Shown piece after piece: positions 1 through 11,490 of a DNA stretch of 64,000 nt; position 1 is the first letter of the stretch, and every line of letters starts with the position of its first letter. The stretch is from positions 125,477,122 through 125,541,121 of the forward strand of contig CM060172.1 in NCBI GenBank assembly GCA_030549775.1. Reading direction: 5' to 3'. Made by a program: the position numbers and the translations under genes. The DNA comes from Tamarix chinensis (Eukaryota > Streptophyta > Magnoliopsida > Caryophyllales > Tamaricaceae). The notes under the pieces were generated by a model. The model made no database searches. It saw only the letters and a program-made list of their open reading frames with translations, and had not been told where the DNA came from.

Positions 1-495
1 GCAACACACGATACATAACTATATACATATATGATAAAATATGCATGCACAACATTTACATACTTAACAAGTCCATCAAATATTAATAGGTCATAATGCG
101 AAATCAATACTTCCAAAGCTTAAGCCATAAGTCCATTATTATTCAGTCATCTCTCAAATTATATATCCATGTGAGTGCGGGAACCCCACTATTATAGCCG
201 GTGGACCGGAATACATATAGAGCAGAACGCTCCTGACCACTATTATTGCCGGTGGACCGATCTTCAGGGCAGAACGTTCCTGGCTACTATTATTTGCTAG
301 TGAACCAGTATGACCCCGAATCACATGGTGCTCCACTATAATTACTTAGTGTCTTTCCCATGTCTTATCGTCATTATGTTCGGTTTGTTGAACACGGAAT
401 ACCCCACTATTATAGTAGGTGGGCCGAAAATCATTCATGGCAAAATAAACCTGGCTACTATTATTCGCTAGTGGACCTATCTCCAGGGCATCCAG
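1..495 (-). mobile_element. Giant LTR-like element F, 3'-side part (interrupted by A)
   Basis: On the plus strand this segment repeats the motif CCGGTGGACC with CCACTATTAT, the reverse complement of the CCGGTCCACCGG...ATAATAGTGG block found in elements A (4340-4700) and B (58780-59150). It is therefore the minus-strand version of the same family. Element A begins at 496, and the same block resumes at 5445 after A ends, so A sits inside F. The 3' end of F lies outside the window. No coding capacity is seen; the 60-aa frame here is a repeat shadow. Confidence 0.7.
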
Positions 496-899
496 TGAAA
501 TGTCCCAAATATTTCTAATTTTAAAAATTAAATTTAAATGAGGTTTTATTATGAAAATTAATTAAATAAATTATTTTTATTAAAATAAAAGGGAATTAAT
601 TAGGGCTATTTAAGAAGAAAATAATAAATAATTTTTATTAGAAAAGTTTTGGCATTTTAGCTATTTAAGGATTTTATTATGGAAATTAATTCAATAAATT
701 ATTTTATTTAAAATAAGAAGGAGAAAATAATTTCAAATTAATAGGAATTTTATAAATAATTTAATTGAATAAATTTAGGGTGTTTTGCTAATTAAAATGA
801 AAATTATGGAAAATCTTTCAAAAATCCTAATTAGCCTAAAAAGGAATTTAAATATTATTTTATTTAAATATCTCCAATATTTTAATAAATTTAAATACC

Positions 900-2160
900 C
901 AACCCACTATTTTTCTTTTTCCCTTTTTCCTTTTTCCTCTTTCTTTCTTCCTTTTTCTTTTTTTTCTTTTTTTTTTCTTTCTTTTCTTCTCTTTTTCTTC
1001 CTTACCCTCCCCCGACTTGGGCCAGCTCGGCGGCCCAAGCCCTTCTTTCCTTTTCTTTCCTTTCTACTGCCTAAATCCCCGTCTGTTTCTCCTTCAGCGC
1101 GACCCGACTCCAAAACGCCGCTCCTCCCCCTTTATTTTTGTCGAAACGCGTCAATTGGTTTAAGAACCTTACCTAGCGTAGTCGACCCGGTTCCTTTTTT
1201 TTCTTTCTTTTTGTTTTTCCTGGGCCAACAGGTCCAGACCCCCTTCTTCTTCTTCCCCCAGCCTTTGATCCTGCCTTCGTCGTCGACTGCAACCTCCGTC
1301 GCCCCGCCCTAGTTTTTCGCCGCCGGTTACGCTCGATTTGATCGGCCAGTTTTCCCCCTCTCTTTCCCCACTGATCAGCCTATTATTTCGACCCAATCAA
1401 CTCCCCTATTCTTGCATGTTTTTCCCTCCCCTGGCCTGCACAACCCCTGCCCGAAATTTGCTCCCACATGCCAACCATTGTCGCCGGTGACTGTAACCCT
1501 ACCTGCCTTACCCCATAGCCAACCCACAAAACCCTAACCTCTCTTCTAAAATCTATAAATACCCCATGAGCTACCTTGTATCGAGTTTTTGGTTTCCAAC
1601 CCAGAAATCATCTCTTTTCGTTGCCGCCCCTTTAGACATTTCTTTCGCCGCCTTCGGCCAACTCCGCCTACCAAACTCTTCCTTGCACCTCCCTCTAGCT
1701 AACCCAATGTCCCATATCCCTTGATTCTTCTTGTGCAAGCCACTCTGGCTATGCGAAGTAGTCTTCCCAAACAACCCTTCCTTCCACCTCCTCCACCCTT
1801 CGCGCCACCCTTAGCCACCACTTCCGCCACTTATTTCACCTCCCAAATTGTGCTGCAGACCCTCCTCTACCTTCCCCTACCTTTCTTTTCCTCTTCCTCC
1901 CTCTCCTCCTCTCTTTCTCTCCTTCTTCTCCATTCGACCACCACCGCCGTCGCCGTGCGCCGCCACCTTTGTTGTGCCGCCACCCTCATTCAACTCCTCT
2001 CCCTCAAGGCAATCTTAAACACCCCAACTAACTCCCACCTTAATTCTCCCTATCTTTTTCCCAGCATTCAACTTTTTTCCTTTTTTTCCTTTTTTCCGGC
2101 CATCGCCTCTGTCGCCGTGCACCACCACCGGTGCCGCCCATCACCTCTAACCTAAGGTTG
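900..2160 (+). promoter_or_regulatory. GC-rich pyrimidine tract with TATA box in element A
   Basis: A CT-rich, locally GC-rich block in an otherwise AT-rich element. TATAAAT at 1554-1560 lies downstream of the pyrimidine tract and is followed by a CCGCC-rich segment. Element B has the same arrangement (TATAAATA at 55058-55065). In retrotransposon LTRs this position is the U3 promoter. The long frame at 1721-2155 is pyrimidine-driven and lacks protein-like conservation with B, so I do not call it coding. Confidence 0.5.
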
Positions 2161-2225
2161 AACCCTAGACCCTCTCAACCCTTTTCCCTATTTTTATAAG
2201 CCTTAATTTATTTTATTTCATTTAT

Positions 2226-2329
2226 TTGAATATGAATACTATTATTATTATTATTAGTAGTAGTAGTAGTATTAATGTTTTTATTATTATTTATGTTGAG
2301 GGTCAAAGTACTATTATATTTTTAATTCA

Positions 2330-2376
<47 letters not shown>

Positions 2377-2503
2377 CATTATTATTATTATTACTATTAT
2401 CTTTATTATTAATATTAATATGTTATTATTATTATTACTATTTTTAATTACTATTATTATTATTTCATTATTATTAATACAATTACTTTACTATTAGTTT
2501 TGC

Positions 2504-2539
<36 letters not shown>

Positions 2540-2673
2540 TATCTTTATTATTAATATTAATATGTTATTATTATTATTATTACTATTTTTAATTACTATT
2601 ATTATTATTTCATTATTAATAATATAATTACTTTACTATTAGTTTTGCTATTATTATTATTATTATTATTATT

Positions 2674-2733
<60 letters not shown>

Positions 2734-2787
2734 GCTGTTGTTGTTGTTGTTTTTGTTTTTGTTGTTGTTGTTGTTGTTGTTATTGTT

Positions 2788-2873
<86 letters not shown>

Positions 2874-2890
2874 CATTATTATTTATATAT
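2226..2890 (+). repeat. Triplet-repeat tract (ATT, GTT, ATC blocks) in element A
   Basis: Long runs of ATT/TTA give way to a pure GTT run (about 2675-2780), then an ATC run (about 2788-2830), then ATT again. Predicted poly-Leu, poly-Ile or poly-Thr frames are artefacts. Element B has a longer ATT-dominated tract at the same relative place (55745-57230). Confidence 0.9.
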
Positions 2891-3070
2891 TTTAGTATCT
2901 TTGCTATTATTATTTTAGTATCATTTTTATTATTATTAGGGCAAAGTCTTCAACCCTATATGATCAACTTTTATAATAATTCTATTATTTCTTATATCTT
3001 TAGCAAAGTTATAAATTTGTTAATGTTATTTTTATTAATATGTTATTATTTTATCAAAACTGTAAGGAAG

Positions 3071-3125
3071 CGTAGGAGCGTGCTCCAAAACCGGTGCCAT
3101 TTCAGGTAAGGGGTTACTAAGGCCT
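3071..3125 (+). promoter_or_regulatory. Conserved GGAGCGTGCTCC block with splice-donor-like AG|GTAAG, element A
   Basis: The small inverted repeat GGAGC-GT-GCTCC is followed about 20 nt later by TTCAGGTAAGG and then TTACTAAGGCC. Element B shows the same order at 57462-57515 (GGAGCGTACTCC, TTTAGGTAAGG, AACTAAGGCC). AG|GTAAG matches the plant 5' splice-site consensus. Splicing is inference. Confidence 0.4.
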
Positions 3126-3475
3126 ATTATGTGTTGATGTATATTATATGCTTTGTATGATATGCATCCTATGTTTATTATTGTAATTATTTCGTATATG
3201 GTATAACGTGGAGTTGAAGTATTTTTTGTATGGCATGTGTACTATATGTGATGAAATATTGTGGTATATGATGATATGTGTTGTGACCCTATAAGACATG
3301 CATGTGAGGATGTATAAAAGTGGTATTGTGTGGGGAAAAGGTTGAAAATGGAAAATGGGAAGTAAGTTGACTAAAGGGGAAATGAGTTGACCTAAGTATT
3401 TTAATGATCTATGAGTGGAGGAATAAAATGGAGAATTTAGGGTTTCGTGTGGAAGAATTTAATTTATGATTTTGT

Positions 3476-3680
3476 ATGAGAGAATCAAATTTATGGTTTT
3501 ATATGGGAGAATCTAATTTAAGGTTTTGTGTGGGAGAATCTAATCTATGGTTTTATATGGGAGAATCTAATCTATGGTTTTGTATGGGAGAATCTAATCT
3601 ATGGTGTTATATGGGAGAATCTCATCTATGGTTTCGTATGGAAGAATCTAATATATGGATTATATGGATGAATCTTTAGT
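3476..3680 (+). repeat. 27-bp minisatellite in element A
   Basis: About eight head-to-tail copies of a 27-bp unit with core GGGAGAATCTAATCTATGG. Because 27 is a multiple of three, the array stays open as a 9-residue periodic frame, but this is a by-product of the unit length. It ends about 1.75 kb before the element's 3' end, the same place that holds different repeats in B, D and F. Confidence 0.85.
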
Positions 3681-4334
3681 TTTATATGGTTTGAATTTAG
3701 GGTTTGGTATAGATGAATCTTTGGTTTTATATGGTTTGAATTTAGGGTTTTGTATGGAGGAATCTTGGGTTTTGCATGAAAGAATTTAGGGTTTTGCAAG
3801 GTTGATTATAAGGTTTTTACATGGGAGCTTAGGGTTCTGCATGAAAATTTTGAAAGGTTGCATGGGATGTATAAAGTCTGCATGGGAGTGAAATTTACAT
3901 ATAAAAAGTTAATTTAGGATGTAAGGAAGGTAATGTAAGTGTCGTTTGGGTGTTTGAACACTTTGGATGAAAAATAGTACATGGAGTAATATAAGGGTAC
4001 GTAGGATACCGAGCTAAGGTTTGTGTGGACAATTAGGGTTTGGTGTGGCTGCTTAGGGTTTTTGTGGTATCATGTGTATTTGATGATTAAAGTGTAATTA
4101 TGAGGGTGGAATTTATGATTTGTGATGTGTGGAATGTTAAAATGATTTGGGTCGTGTGAAGTGGTGTAGGATGGACCCCATAGGTCTAAATTAGGGTTTC
4201 TGGGGAAAACCCTAGAGTAAGGAAATAAGTGGACTTGGAGGATATCTGTAAAGGGAGCGATTTATGCATGTTTAGTGTTAAAATTCTCCGAATGATGCAC
4301 TTAAGACATTAATCATTTAAAGTGGAAGACTGTT

Positions 4335-4710
4335 GAGCCGGACCCAGACCGGTCCACCGGCGAATAATAGTGGTTAGGGCATGATCATGTCCTATGTGCT
4401 TCTGGTCCACCAGCTATAATAGTGGTCAGACTTTGTACCTATGTGTTTCCAGTCTACCGGCTATAATAGTGGGGGATTCCATACTCAAAAAAATCAAAAA
4501 TATTTATGTCAAGACATGGGAAAGACACTAAGTACTTACAGGGGAACACCATGCGAGTAGGGGCCAGACCGGTCCACCGGCGAATAATAATGGCCAGGTA
4601 GTGCAATATCCTGGAGACTGGTCCACTGACGAATAATAGTGGTTAGGGCATGATGTCCTATGTGTTTTCGGTCCACTGGCCATAATAGTGGGGTTCCCGT
4701 ACTCGCGTGG
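4335..4710 (+). repeat. CCGGTCCACCGG repeat block of element A
   Basis: Five or so spaced copies of a quasi-palindromic core CCGGTCCACCGG followed by a GAATAATAGTGG or CTATAATAGTGG tail, arranged as two similar sub-blocks separated by GGAAAGACACTAAGTACTTAC. The same two-part layout is seen in B (58780-59150) and inverted in F. Function unknown; it sits in the 3' third of the element. Confidence 0.75.
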
Positions 4711-5296
4711 ATTTGATAAAAAGTATGGTGTAAATATACTTCTGATCAGAGATTAATTTAAGTAATTGAATTGGATTATATATGGGCCTTTATGCTTTTA
4801 CCTAAATGGTCATATGCATTTATGTTATCATGTTGGTATTATGCTCTATTATTATTCTGCATTCTTTATTTGTTGTTATGTGTTGGCCTTAGTGCTCAGT
4901 TACCTTGCTCAGTACATAGTGTACTGATCACTCTTTTTATTGGTGCTTCTCATTCCCACGAATAGTATGCCCTTCTAACTTTGTGCAGGTGGGCGAGACA
5001 TCAGTTGGGGCTATGTGTTGAGCATGTTTTGGATCCAAGTTCGAGAGTGTCGTGGCCGTATTCATTCTTTATGTGATTTATGTCCGTTTATTATTTTGTT
5101 TGTATCGAATTTATCGCTTTTAATTTATTACCTTGCATTGAGTATTTCAAATAAACCTTTTATCGGTTGTAAGCTCATTTTCTTTTGGATATGAATTATA
5201 ATTCTTTACGTGTACTTTGATTTTGTTGTATGATCCTTTCTAGTTCTTTATGAACTGTTGGTTTGAGTTTAAATGTAAATCTTTTCTTAGCCTTAG

Positions 5297-5342
5297 CATT
5301 TGGTACTAGAACGGTCGGAGAGAACCGGCATGGTACTAAGTG
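5297..5342 (+). promoter_or_regulatory. Conserved 3'-terminal hairpin, element A
   Basis: Nineteen-nucleotide arms (5297-5315 and 5324-5342) pair with 13 Watson-Crick and 3 G-U pairs in the sense RNA and an 8-nt loop. It is preceded by GCCTTAG and followed by TGACGATAAC, as in B, C and E. It lies 92 nt before the 3' end. The arms differ from those of C and E but remain complementary. Confidence 0.6.
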
Positions 5343-6410
5343 TGACGATAACATCTCTAGAATTTATGGGTTTAATTTAAATATTTCTATTTTAATTTCT
5401 TTCGCAAAAAAATAGTGAATTTTGGGGTGTTACACCCCGACTCCTTGCCACTATTATTTGCCGGTGGACTGGTCTGGGTCCGGCTCAACAATCTTCCCCT
5501 TATTCGAAAATATTTTACCCTTGACATGCATGTCACCAACTTCTACTTCTATCCTCCCGAGAGGGCCCGTCCCGTATTTTGAGACTTCTACGCCTCTTAT
5601 CACACCTCGACATCCATTCCTCCTTTGATTTACTCATAAAAAAAACCAACTTCTAAGGGTGTGGGTTAAGGCCCATCACCTTATGACATCCAAATTCTCT
5701 CACTACCACTCTCTAGGATTTTTCCTTAAAACCCTAATTGGACCTATGTGGCCCAGCCTTTTTTTTTATCGTCCAACACCTCATCTCATTTAGATTTAAA
5801 CCAAATCCTATCACTCTACTCACCAATTATACATGTGACCGTGAAACTCTAGTTGGCCACTCAAAACCCAATCACTTTTCTTACGTAAGGATCATCCTAT
5901 GCAAACCCCATCCATTCCGTGCAAATCCTAGAAATTTCCAATGCAAGATTCACATCATTCGCTCATTTTGATCATAACCTCCTTTCATTTTCCTCCTCAT
6001 GGATCATGAAATAATTAGGTCAATCTCATATCCCTTAAATCAACTCACTTCCCTTCTTTCCCTTTTTATCCTTTCATCTCATATCATATTATTAAACTTC
6101 CTAGCATACATGTCCTAGTGTCTCTCATCATGTAACATCATATGTACAACATATATAATCATTATCCACATTCCATAAGGAAGTCACATAAGCATACCTC
6201 CACTCCAAGCTGTGCTACAGGTGATTAGTCATTAAGCATAACATACATAACATGGCATAACACATGGCACACAAGGCATACAACACACACATAGTTGTTC
6301 TTAGTCACATCCTTATACGGTTTAGGTTACCAAGTTATCTCCCACACTTATTAGGTCACCAATCATCATTCATAGTTGTTACACTTATCATATTTTCCAT
6401 TTGGTTGGTT

Positions 6411-6770
6411 AAATTATCAAATTACCCTTTTCCTTTGTTATAATTACCAAATTATCCTTCTTCGTTATTATAATTACCAAGTTACCCTTCCTTCACACCA
6501 AATTACCATTTTACCCTTCTACTTTGTTAAATTACCATTTTACCTTTTTACTTATAAAATTACTATTTTATCCTTTTCCTTACAAAATTACCATTTTACC
6601 TTTACTTCTAAAATTACCATTTTTCCCTTTACTTCCAAAATTACCATAATACCCTTTTACTTATAAAATTACTATTTTTCCCTTTACTTCTAAAATTACC
6701 ATAATACTCTTAACTTCCAAAGTTACAATTTTCCCTTTACTTATAAAATTACCATTTTACCCTTTTATTA
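6411..6770 (-). repeat. ~28-bp minisatellite in element F
   Basis: About thirteen imperfect copies of a 26-30 bp unit built on AAATTACCATTTTACCCTTT on the plus strand. It occupies the position equivalent to the 27-bp array of A and the 20-bp array of B but is unrelated in sequence. The 96-aa frame at 6376-6666 is an artefact of the repeat. Confidence 0.85.
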
Positions 6771-7429
6771 CACCACTTTTATTAAGTTATCATCACTACA
6801 TGAATATTAATATTAATACTCTATTATCATCATCCAATTCCACCAATTATTATACTTCAACATAATGTTCATTAACATCCACACATATTAAGCCATACTC
6901 TTGCACAAAACATATTACTAAAATGCCCCTAGGGCTCACAATAATATTATTCATGGATCAATGGTCATAATAACATAATATAACATGGATAAGCACTCAA
7001 CATTTTCATTAACAACCAAATTCCTTAAGCAATATTTCCATACATAGCATATAAACTATATGCTTTCTTTTTTATCAATCAATATAAGCAACTACATATA
7101 ATATATTAAACAATATATATCATACAAAATAACATATTAAAACCCTAATATGCTAGCATATGTTTATCTATGCATTTAAGTGGAGTTTAATGATTACCTT
7201 AATTCCCACAAAAATCAAACCTTACCAATATCCTGGTTAAAGATTCAAGCTTTGATTAGCAAAATTAACACCTAAAAATAATATCAATACTTATCATATT
7301 AGAAATGAGAAAACCAAAGCATAAGACTTTATAAAACTTAATTAATGAAATACTTAACTTAAAATATTATTATACCTTAAAATCATTAAATAAAATAACC
7401 CAAAGGAAGGCAGCAAATCAAACTACTCA

Positions 7430-8640
7430 TGCAGCATGAGCTGCATCCAAAACAAGGGTTGGAAGGGGTCAAAGGTGGTGGAAGAGAGGAAGGAAGGGGT
7501 GTTTTTGGGTTAGGGTTTTGGGCTAGGAAAAAATGTAGGTGGGGGAGGATTTAGGGCAAGGGAAGGGTGCAGGGGTGGAGAAGGGGTGTAGGTGGTGGTC
7601 GGGGATAGGTTGGCGGTGGCCAAGGGTGGCGATGGAGGCGGTAGTGAGGCTGCGAAGGTGGCTTCCAAGGTGGAGGTGGCTGAGAAGGAAGGAAAAGGGA
7701 AGAGGAAAATGAAGGGTTGCAGGTGTTTGTTTCAACCAAAGGAGGTGAGGGGGTGGTAGGGGAGTTTGCAGGGAGTGGTTTGGTGGCTAGGGTGGCGGTA
7801 GAGGTTGGGGGATAGCAGCGGAAGGAGGAGGTGCAGCTTGGCTAACAAGAAGGGAAAAAAAGAAGATGAAGGGAAGGAGGCGGGCTATAGGGTGGCTTGG
7901 GGTGGTGTGTGGTTCAGGGATGAAGTAGAAGGTGGTAGGAAGCAGTGCAGGTGGTTGGTGCGGTAGTAGAAGGGCGGAGTTGGGCGGCAGTGCAAAATAG
8001 GGGGTAGGCTTTAAAGGAGAAGAAAGGGAGATAAAGAAATTGGGAGAGTGAAGGAATGGCTCAAAAAATAGGTAGGATGAAGTAGGGAGGAAAGAATAAA
8101 AAGAAGAGGGAGTAGAGGGGAGTAGGTGGCTGGTCGGGGCAGGCTATAGGGTGGCAGGCGGCTGTTCAGGTGGTAGGGAGAGGGAAGGGAATAAGAAAAA
8201 GAAAGGGGGAGTGCGTAAGGAGATAGAAGGGTTGGTTGGGTCGAAAAAGGACAGGAAAATGATAGGAGAGAGAGGGAGAGTAGTAGGGAGGCAGGAGGGT
8301 TGTAAGTAGGGTGGTCGAGCATGGCATCGAGGAAGAAAGGAAGAAGAAGAAAAAGAGCGAGGTGCAGACCGGGCAAAGGGGAAAGATAGGCGAGCATAGG
8401 TTGGCCCGGTCGGGGAGGGGGAAAGAGAAAAGAAAACAGCTAGGCTAGGCTGGTTGCGGGGAGAAGGAAGGAAAAGAAAAGAAGGGGTGGGTTGCGTACA
8501 CGGGAGATGGAGAGGAGGGAAGGGGAGTGCACTGGTGGCCCAAGCGCGAGGAGAGGGAGGGTAGGCCTACTTGGCGGCTCGAAGAAAAGAAAAAGGAAAA
8601 AGAAAGAAGGGATAAAAAAGGAGAAAGAAAATGAAAATAA
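7430..8640 (-). promoter_or_regulatory. Purine-rich (minus-strand pyrimidine-rich) GC block of element F
   Basis: A strongly GGT/GGA-rich plus strand, so the minus strand is CT-rich with CCACC and CGCC clusters, matching the 5' GC-rich block of elements A and B. No clear TATA box was seen in this copy. Long minus-strand frames here (for example 8011-8397) are composition artefacts. Confidence 0.45.
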
Positions 8641-8944
8641 TGAAAATAAAAATAATTTAATTTATAAAATAATATAATGTAATATTTTTGGAAAATAAAT
8701 TTATTTAATAATTTAATTTAATACAATTTAATATAAGGGCTTAAAAATGTTAATTTTAAGAAGAATATTGGCTTAGGAATTTATTCAAATAATAAATATT
8801 TATTTTAATTTATTAAATATTCCTATCTATTTTTATATACTCAAAAATTCATAAAATAATTAAATTAAATAAATTTAAAAGCTAATTTATCCCAAATAAA
8901 ACTATTGATTAAATTATAGATTTTTAAAATTTTAAAGGACTACA

Positions 8945-11490
8945 AATTTTGTTTGTATTGAGAATCATATATTGGGGTTCATGGTTTAAGGAAATGGGTA
9001 GGAAAAACTTAACCAAAAACTTTAGATTTATGTACACTCACACACACACCTCCCAATATAGATAACTAACTTTAACAATATTTGAATTGTTAAAAACTTA
9101 AAAGATGTTGAAAAAATTAGATTTTTGAGATTTTTTTTTTCAAATATATATTTCAAAATTTATTGAATTTAGGTACTTTTTAATGAAATCTTTAATATTT
9201 TTATTTTTATTGCTAAATAATTATATTGTTTCAATATCATTATGATTTTTGAGATTGAGATTTCTAATGAGTTTCCAAAGATACTTGTTAAGATAACTAA
9301 AAGTAAGATAAAAATAAAAATTGAAATTTAATGCCACCAACTAATTTGTGTATTTGTAATCAATACACCGATTTTACCATTTTAGGTAAATAATTTAACT
9401 CTTGGTATGTACTCATTTTAGATTTTTATAGCTTAATTAATTTAATGCTAAATTAATGGTTATGAATTACTCTTTTTATATCGCAAAGGAAATCATTTTG
9501 TCATCAAATTTTTGTATAAAAAAGAAAGACATTTTAGAAAAGTGAAAGTCTATTTTGCATTTTTACCCTTACTTGTTTAATTATATATGCATTAAATGCT
9601 TTGTTATTTTTCAATGAAAAGTGTTAGTCTAATTTTAAGACTACTTTTATTACTTTTTTAAAAAGTGTACAAAATAACATAATAACTTTTTTTTTATATG
9701 GATGGAGTAAACTCTTTGCATTAAATGCCTCAACTCAAAGTATAGCTCAATTTTAAATTGATTTAGTGTTTTCTTATACGTTGTAACACACCACAAGTTG
9801 CTATTTGTAATTAATTTAATTTACATTGAGAATTGTATGTTGGGTTTCTAGGGTTAAAGGTAATGGAAATGAAATTTTTGCTAGATTTTTTGGTGAAAAC
9901 TAAGTATTGTATGTTGGGTTTCTAGGGTTAAAGGCAATGGAAACACACCACCCCTAGTTTTTTTAGCTATTCACAATACTTTTTTTTCACCTACTAACGG
10001 TAGTTTCTACCACCTATTGATAATAATTTCTTGCTTGAAATATAAATACACAATATTTACACAAATATCACTATTATCACCTTTTTATTTACACTCAAAT
10101 ATTATACATTCAATGAGAACTACCTTTTTAGTGAGAATTTTTAATTTAAATTGTTAGATAAAAAATCAAGGGTTCAAATAAAAAATACCACTACAGTTGA
10201 ATAAACTACCCTTAATACCCTTAGTGGAGGAAGAAAAATAGCGTAAGTAACTCAGAAAACTATAGTACTTGAGATTTAGGAGGGAAAATATGGTTACATT
10301 CTTGTAAATATTGTATATTTATATTTTAGGTTAAGAAAATATTATCAATGAGTGGGAGAAATTATCTCTAGTTGGTAAAATAAACTACTATAAGTAGTTA
10401 GTAAACTATATTCAAACATGAAATAAATAAAAAAGTTTAGTCATTTTTATAAATATTGTGCACTTATGGTTCAGATTAAGAAACTAACTTTGTATGTGGG
10501 AGGGAGGGAGGGAGAGCTGCTATTTTTTTTAAGGAAAATTCATGTGAATTTCGATGACAAATTTTAATTACTAATATCTTTGATGCATATTGATAAAAAA
10601 AATATAAAATTATATTATTTAGGCACTTTTAATACGAGTATTATAATCATCTTTTTATATCATACTATTATTTAGGTGCACTTATATTTTGAGACAAATA
10701 AATGGCCGAAGATTGATTCTAAGAATACTTGGATCATTAAAACTTGGAAAAGATGTTAAAAATATATTTTTGAGATTATTTTTCAAATATTTAATATATA
10801 AATTTAGACATTTTTTGTTGAAATATTTGATATTTTAAATTATTAATTTTTGCAAACTTAATTCAATGTTTTCAGCATTATTGTAATTTTTAATGGTAGT
10901 ATTGTTTTTTTTATTGCAAAATTATTATGATTTCAATCCTAAATTAATGCTAATGAAGTCGATTATTTGCATTTGATGACTAAACCTAAATTATTGCTGA
11001 AATTTAAACTAAATTAGTTTTTCGTTGCTGTTATTCAGAAAACAAAAATTTACTATTTAGAAAACATTATTACATAATCTACCAAAACTACCCCTTTACT
11101 ATCGAAGCTTTTTTTTCGGCCATCTTCCTTCTCTCCTCAACAGGTTAGGCATTTTTTTCAAACTTTCTTTCCCATCTTCCTTCTCTCACTTCTCTCTTTA
11201 ATAGGTCAAGAAAAAAATTCGACCTCAAGGTAAGTAATTAATATTTTTTAATTAATAATTTTTTTCTGTTATAAAATATGCTAAAATTATGTTATAAATT
11301 TATGAGTTTAATTAAAATAATTTGTTTAAATTTTTTATTTAATTATAAATTTATGAGTTTAATTTTTTTAGTAATTTATATTATAGATTTAGTATATGAA
11401 ATATTTTTTATTATAGATAAAAAATTTAATTTAATTATAAATGTCTTTGTTGATTTATTTTTTTATTATGTAACCAAATTTTAGATCTGA
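8945..11490. other. AT-rich intergenic DNA without a recognisable gene
   Basis: Holds A/T-rich low-complexity sequence, a 74-bp-spaced direct repeat of about 38 bp (9832-9869 and 9906-9943, core GGGTTTCTAGGGTTAAAGG), a GGGA run near 10500-10515, and a CT-rich segment near 11100-11220 ending in AGGTAAG. No supported coding region. Confidence 0.6.

Larger units (their letters stand above)
496..5434 (+). mobile_element. Giant LTR-like element A (solo LTR or LARD-like), 4.9 kb
   Basis: The ends are TGAAATGTCCC and GGGGTGTTACA, imperfect inverted repeats of the family terminus TGTAACACCCC. The flanking 5-mers TCCAG (491-495) and CCCCG (5435-5439) match at 3 of 5 positions, so any target duplication has decayed. 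The internal order matches element B: AT-rich 5' end, GC-rich pyrimidine block with TATA box, triplet-repeat tract, GGAGCGTGCTCC block with AGGTAAG, minisatellite, CCGGTCCACCGG block, and a hairpin 92 nt before the 3' end. No gag, protease, RT, RNase H or integrase motif is present, and there is no internal LTR pair, so the whole unit behaves like one very long LTR. Calling it a retrotransposon LTR is inference from the TG...CA-type ends and 5-bp duplications of sister copies. Confidence 0.75.
5435..8944 (-). mobile_element. Giant LTR-like element F, 5'-side part
   Basis: It continues F after the insertion of A: 5445-5480 restarts the CCGGTGGAC motif and a TGGGTCCGGCTCAACA stretch that is the reverse complement of the A/B junction. 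Reading leftward on the minus strand gives the family order: AT-rich 5' end, pyrimidine/GC block (8640-7430), AT-rich middle and minisatellite (6770-6411). The 5' terminus is placed near 8944 from CTACA, a weak match to GTTACA, so this boundary is soft. No retrotransposon protein motifs are present. Confidence 0.6.

Noticed and set aside
785..1312. 175-aa plus-strand frame in the pyrimidine tract
   Set aside because: Phe/Ser/Pro/Leu-rich because the DNA is CT-rich; not conserved as protein in the homologous part of element B.
3476..3679. 9-residue periodic peptide (MGESNLWFY-like)
   Set aside because: Minisatellite with a 27-bp unit; no start context, promoter or homologue, and the equivalent place in B has an unrelated repeat.
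8011..8397. 128-aa minus-strand Leu/Ser/Pro frame
   Set aside because: Composition artefact of the pyrimidine-rich sense strand of element F.
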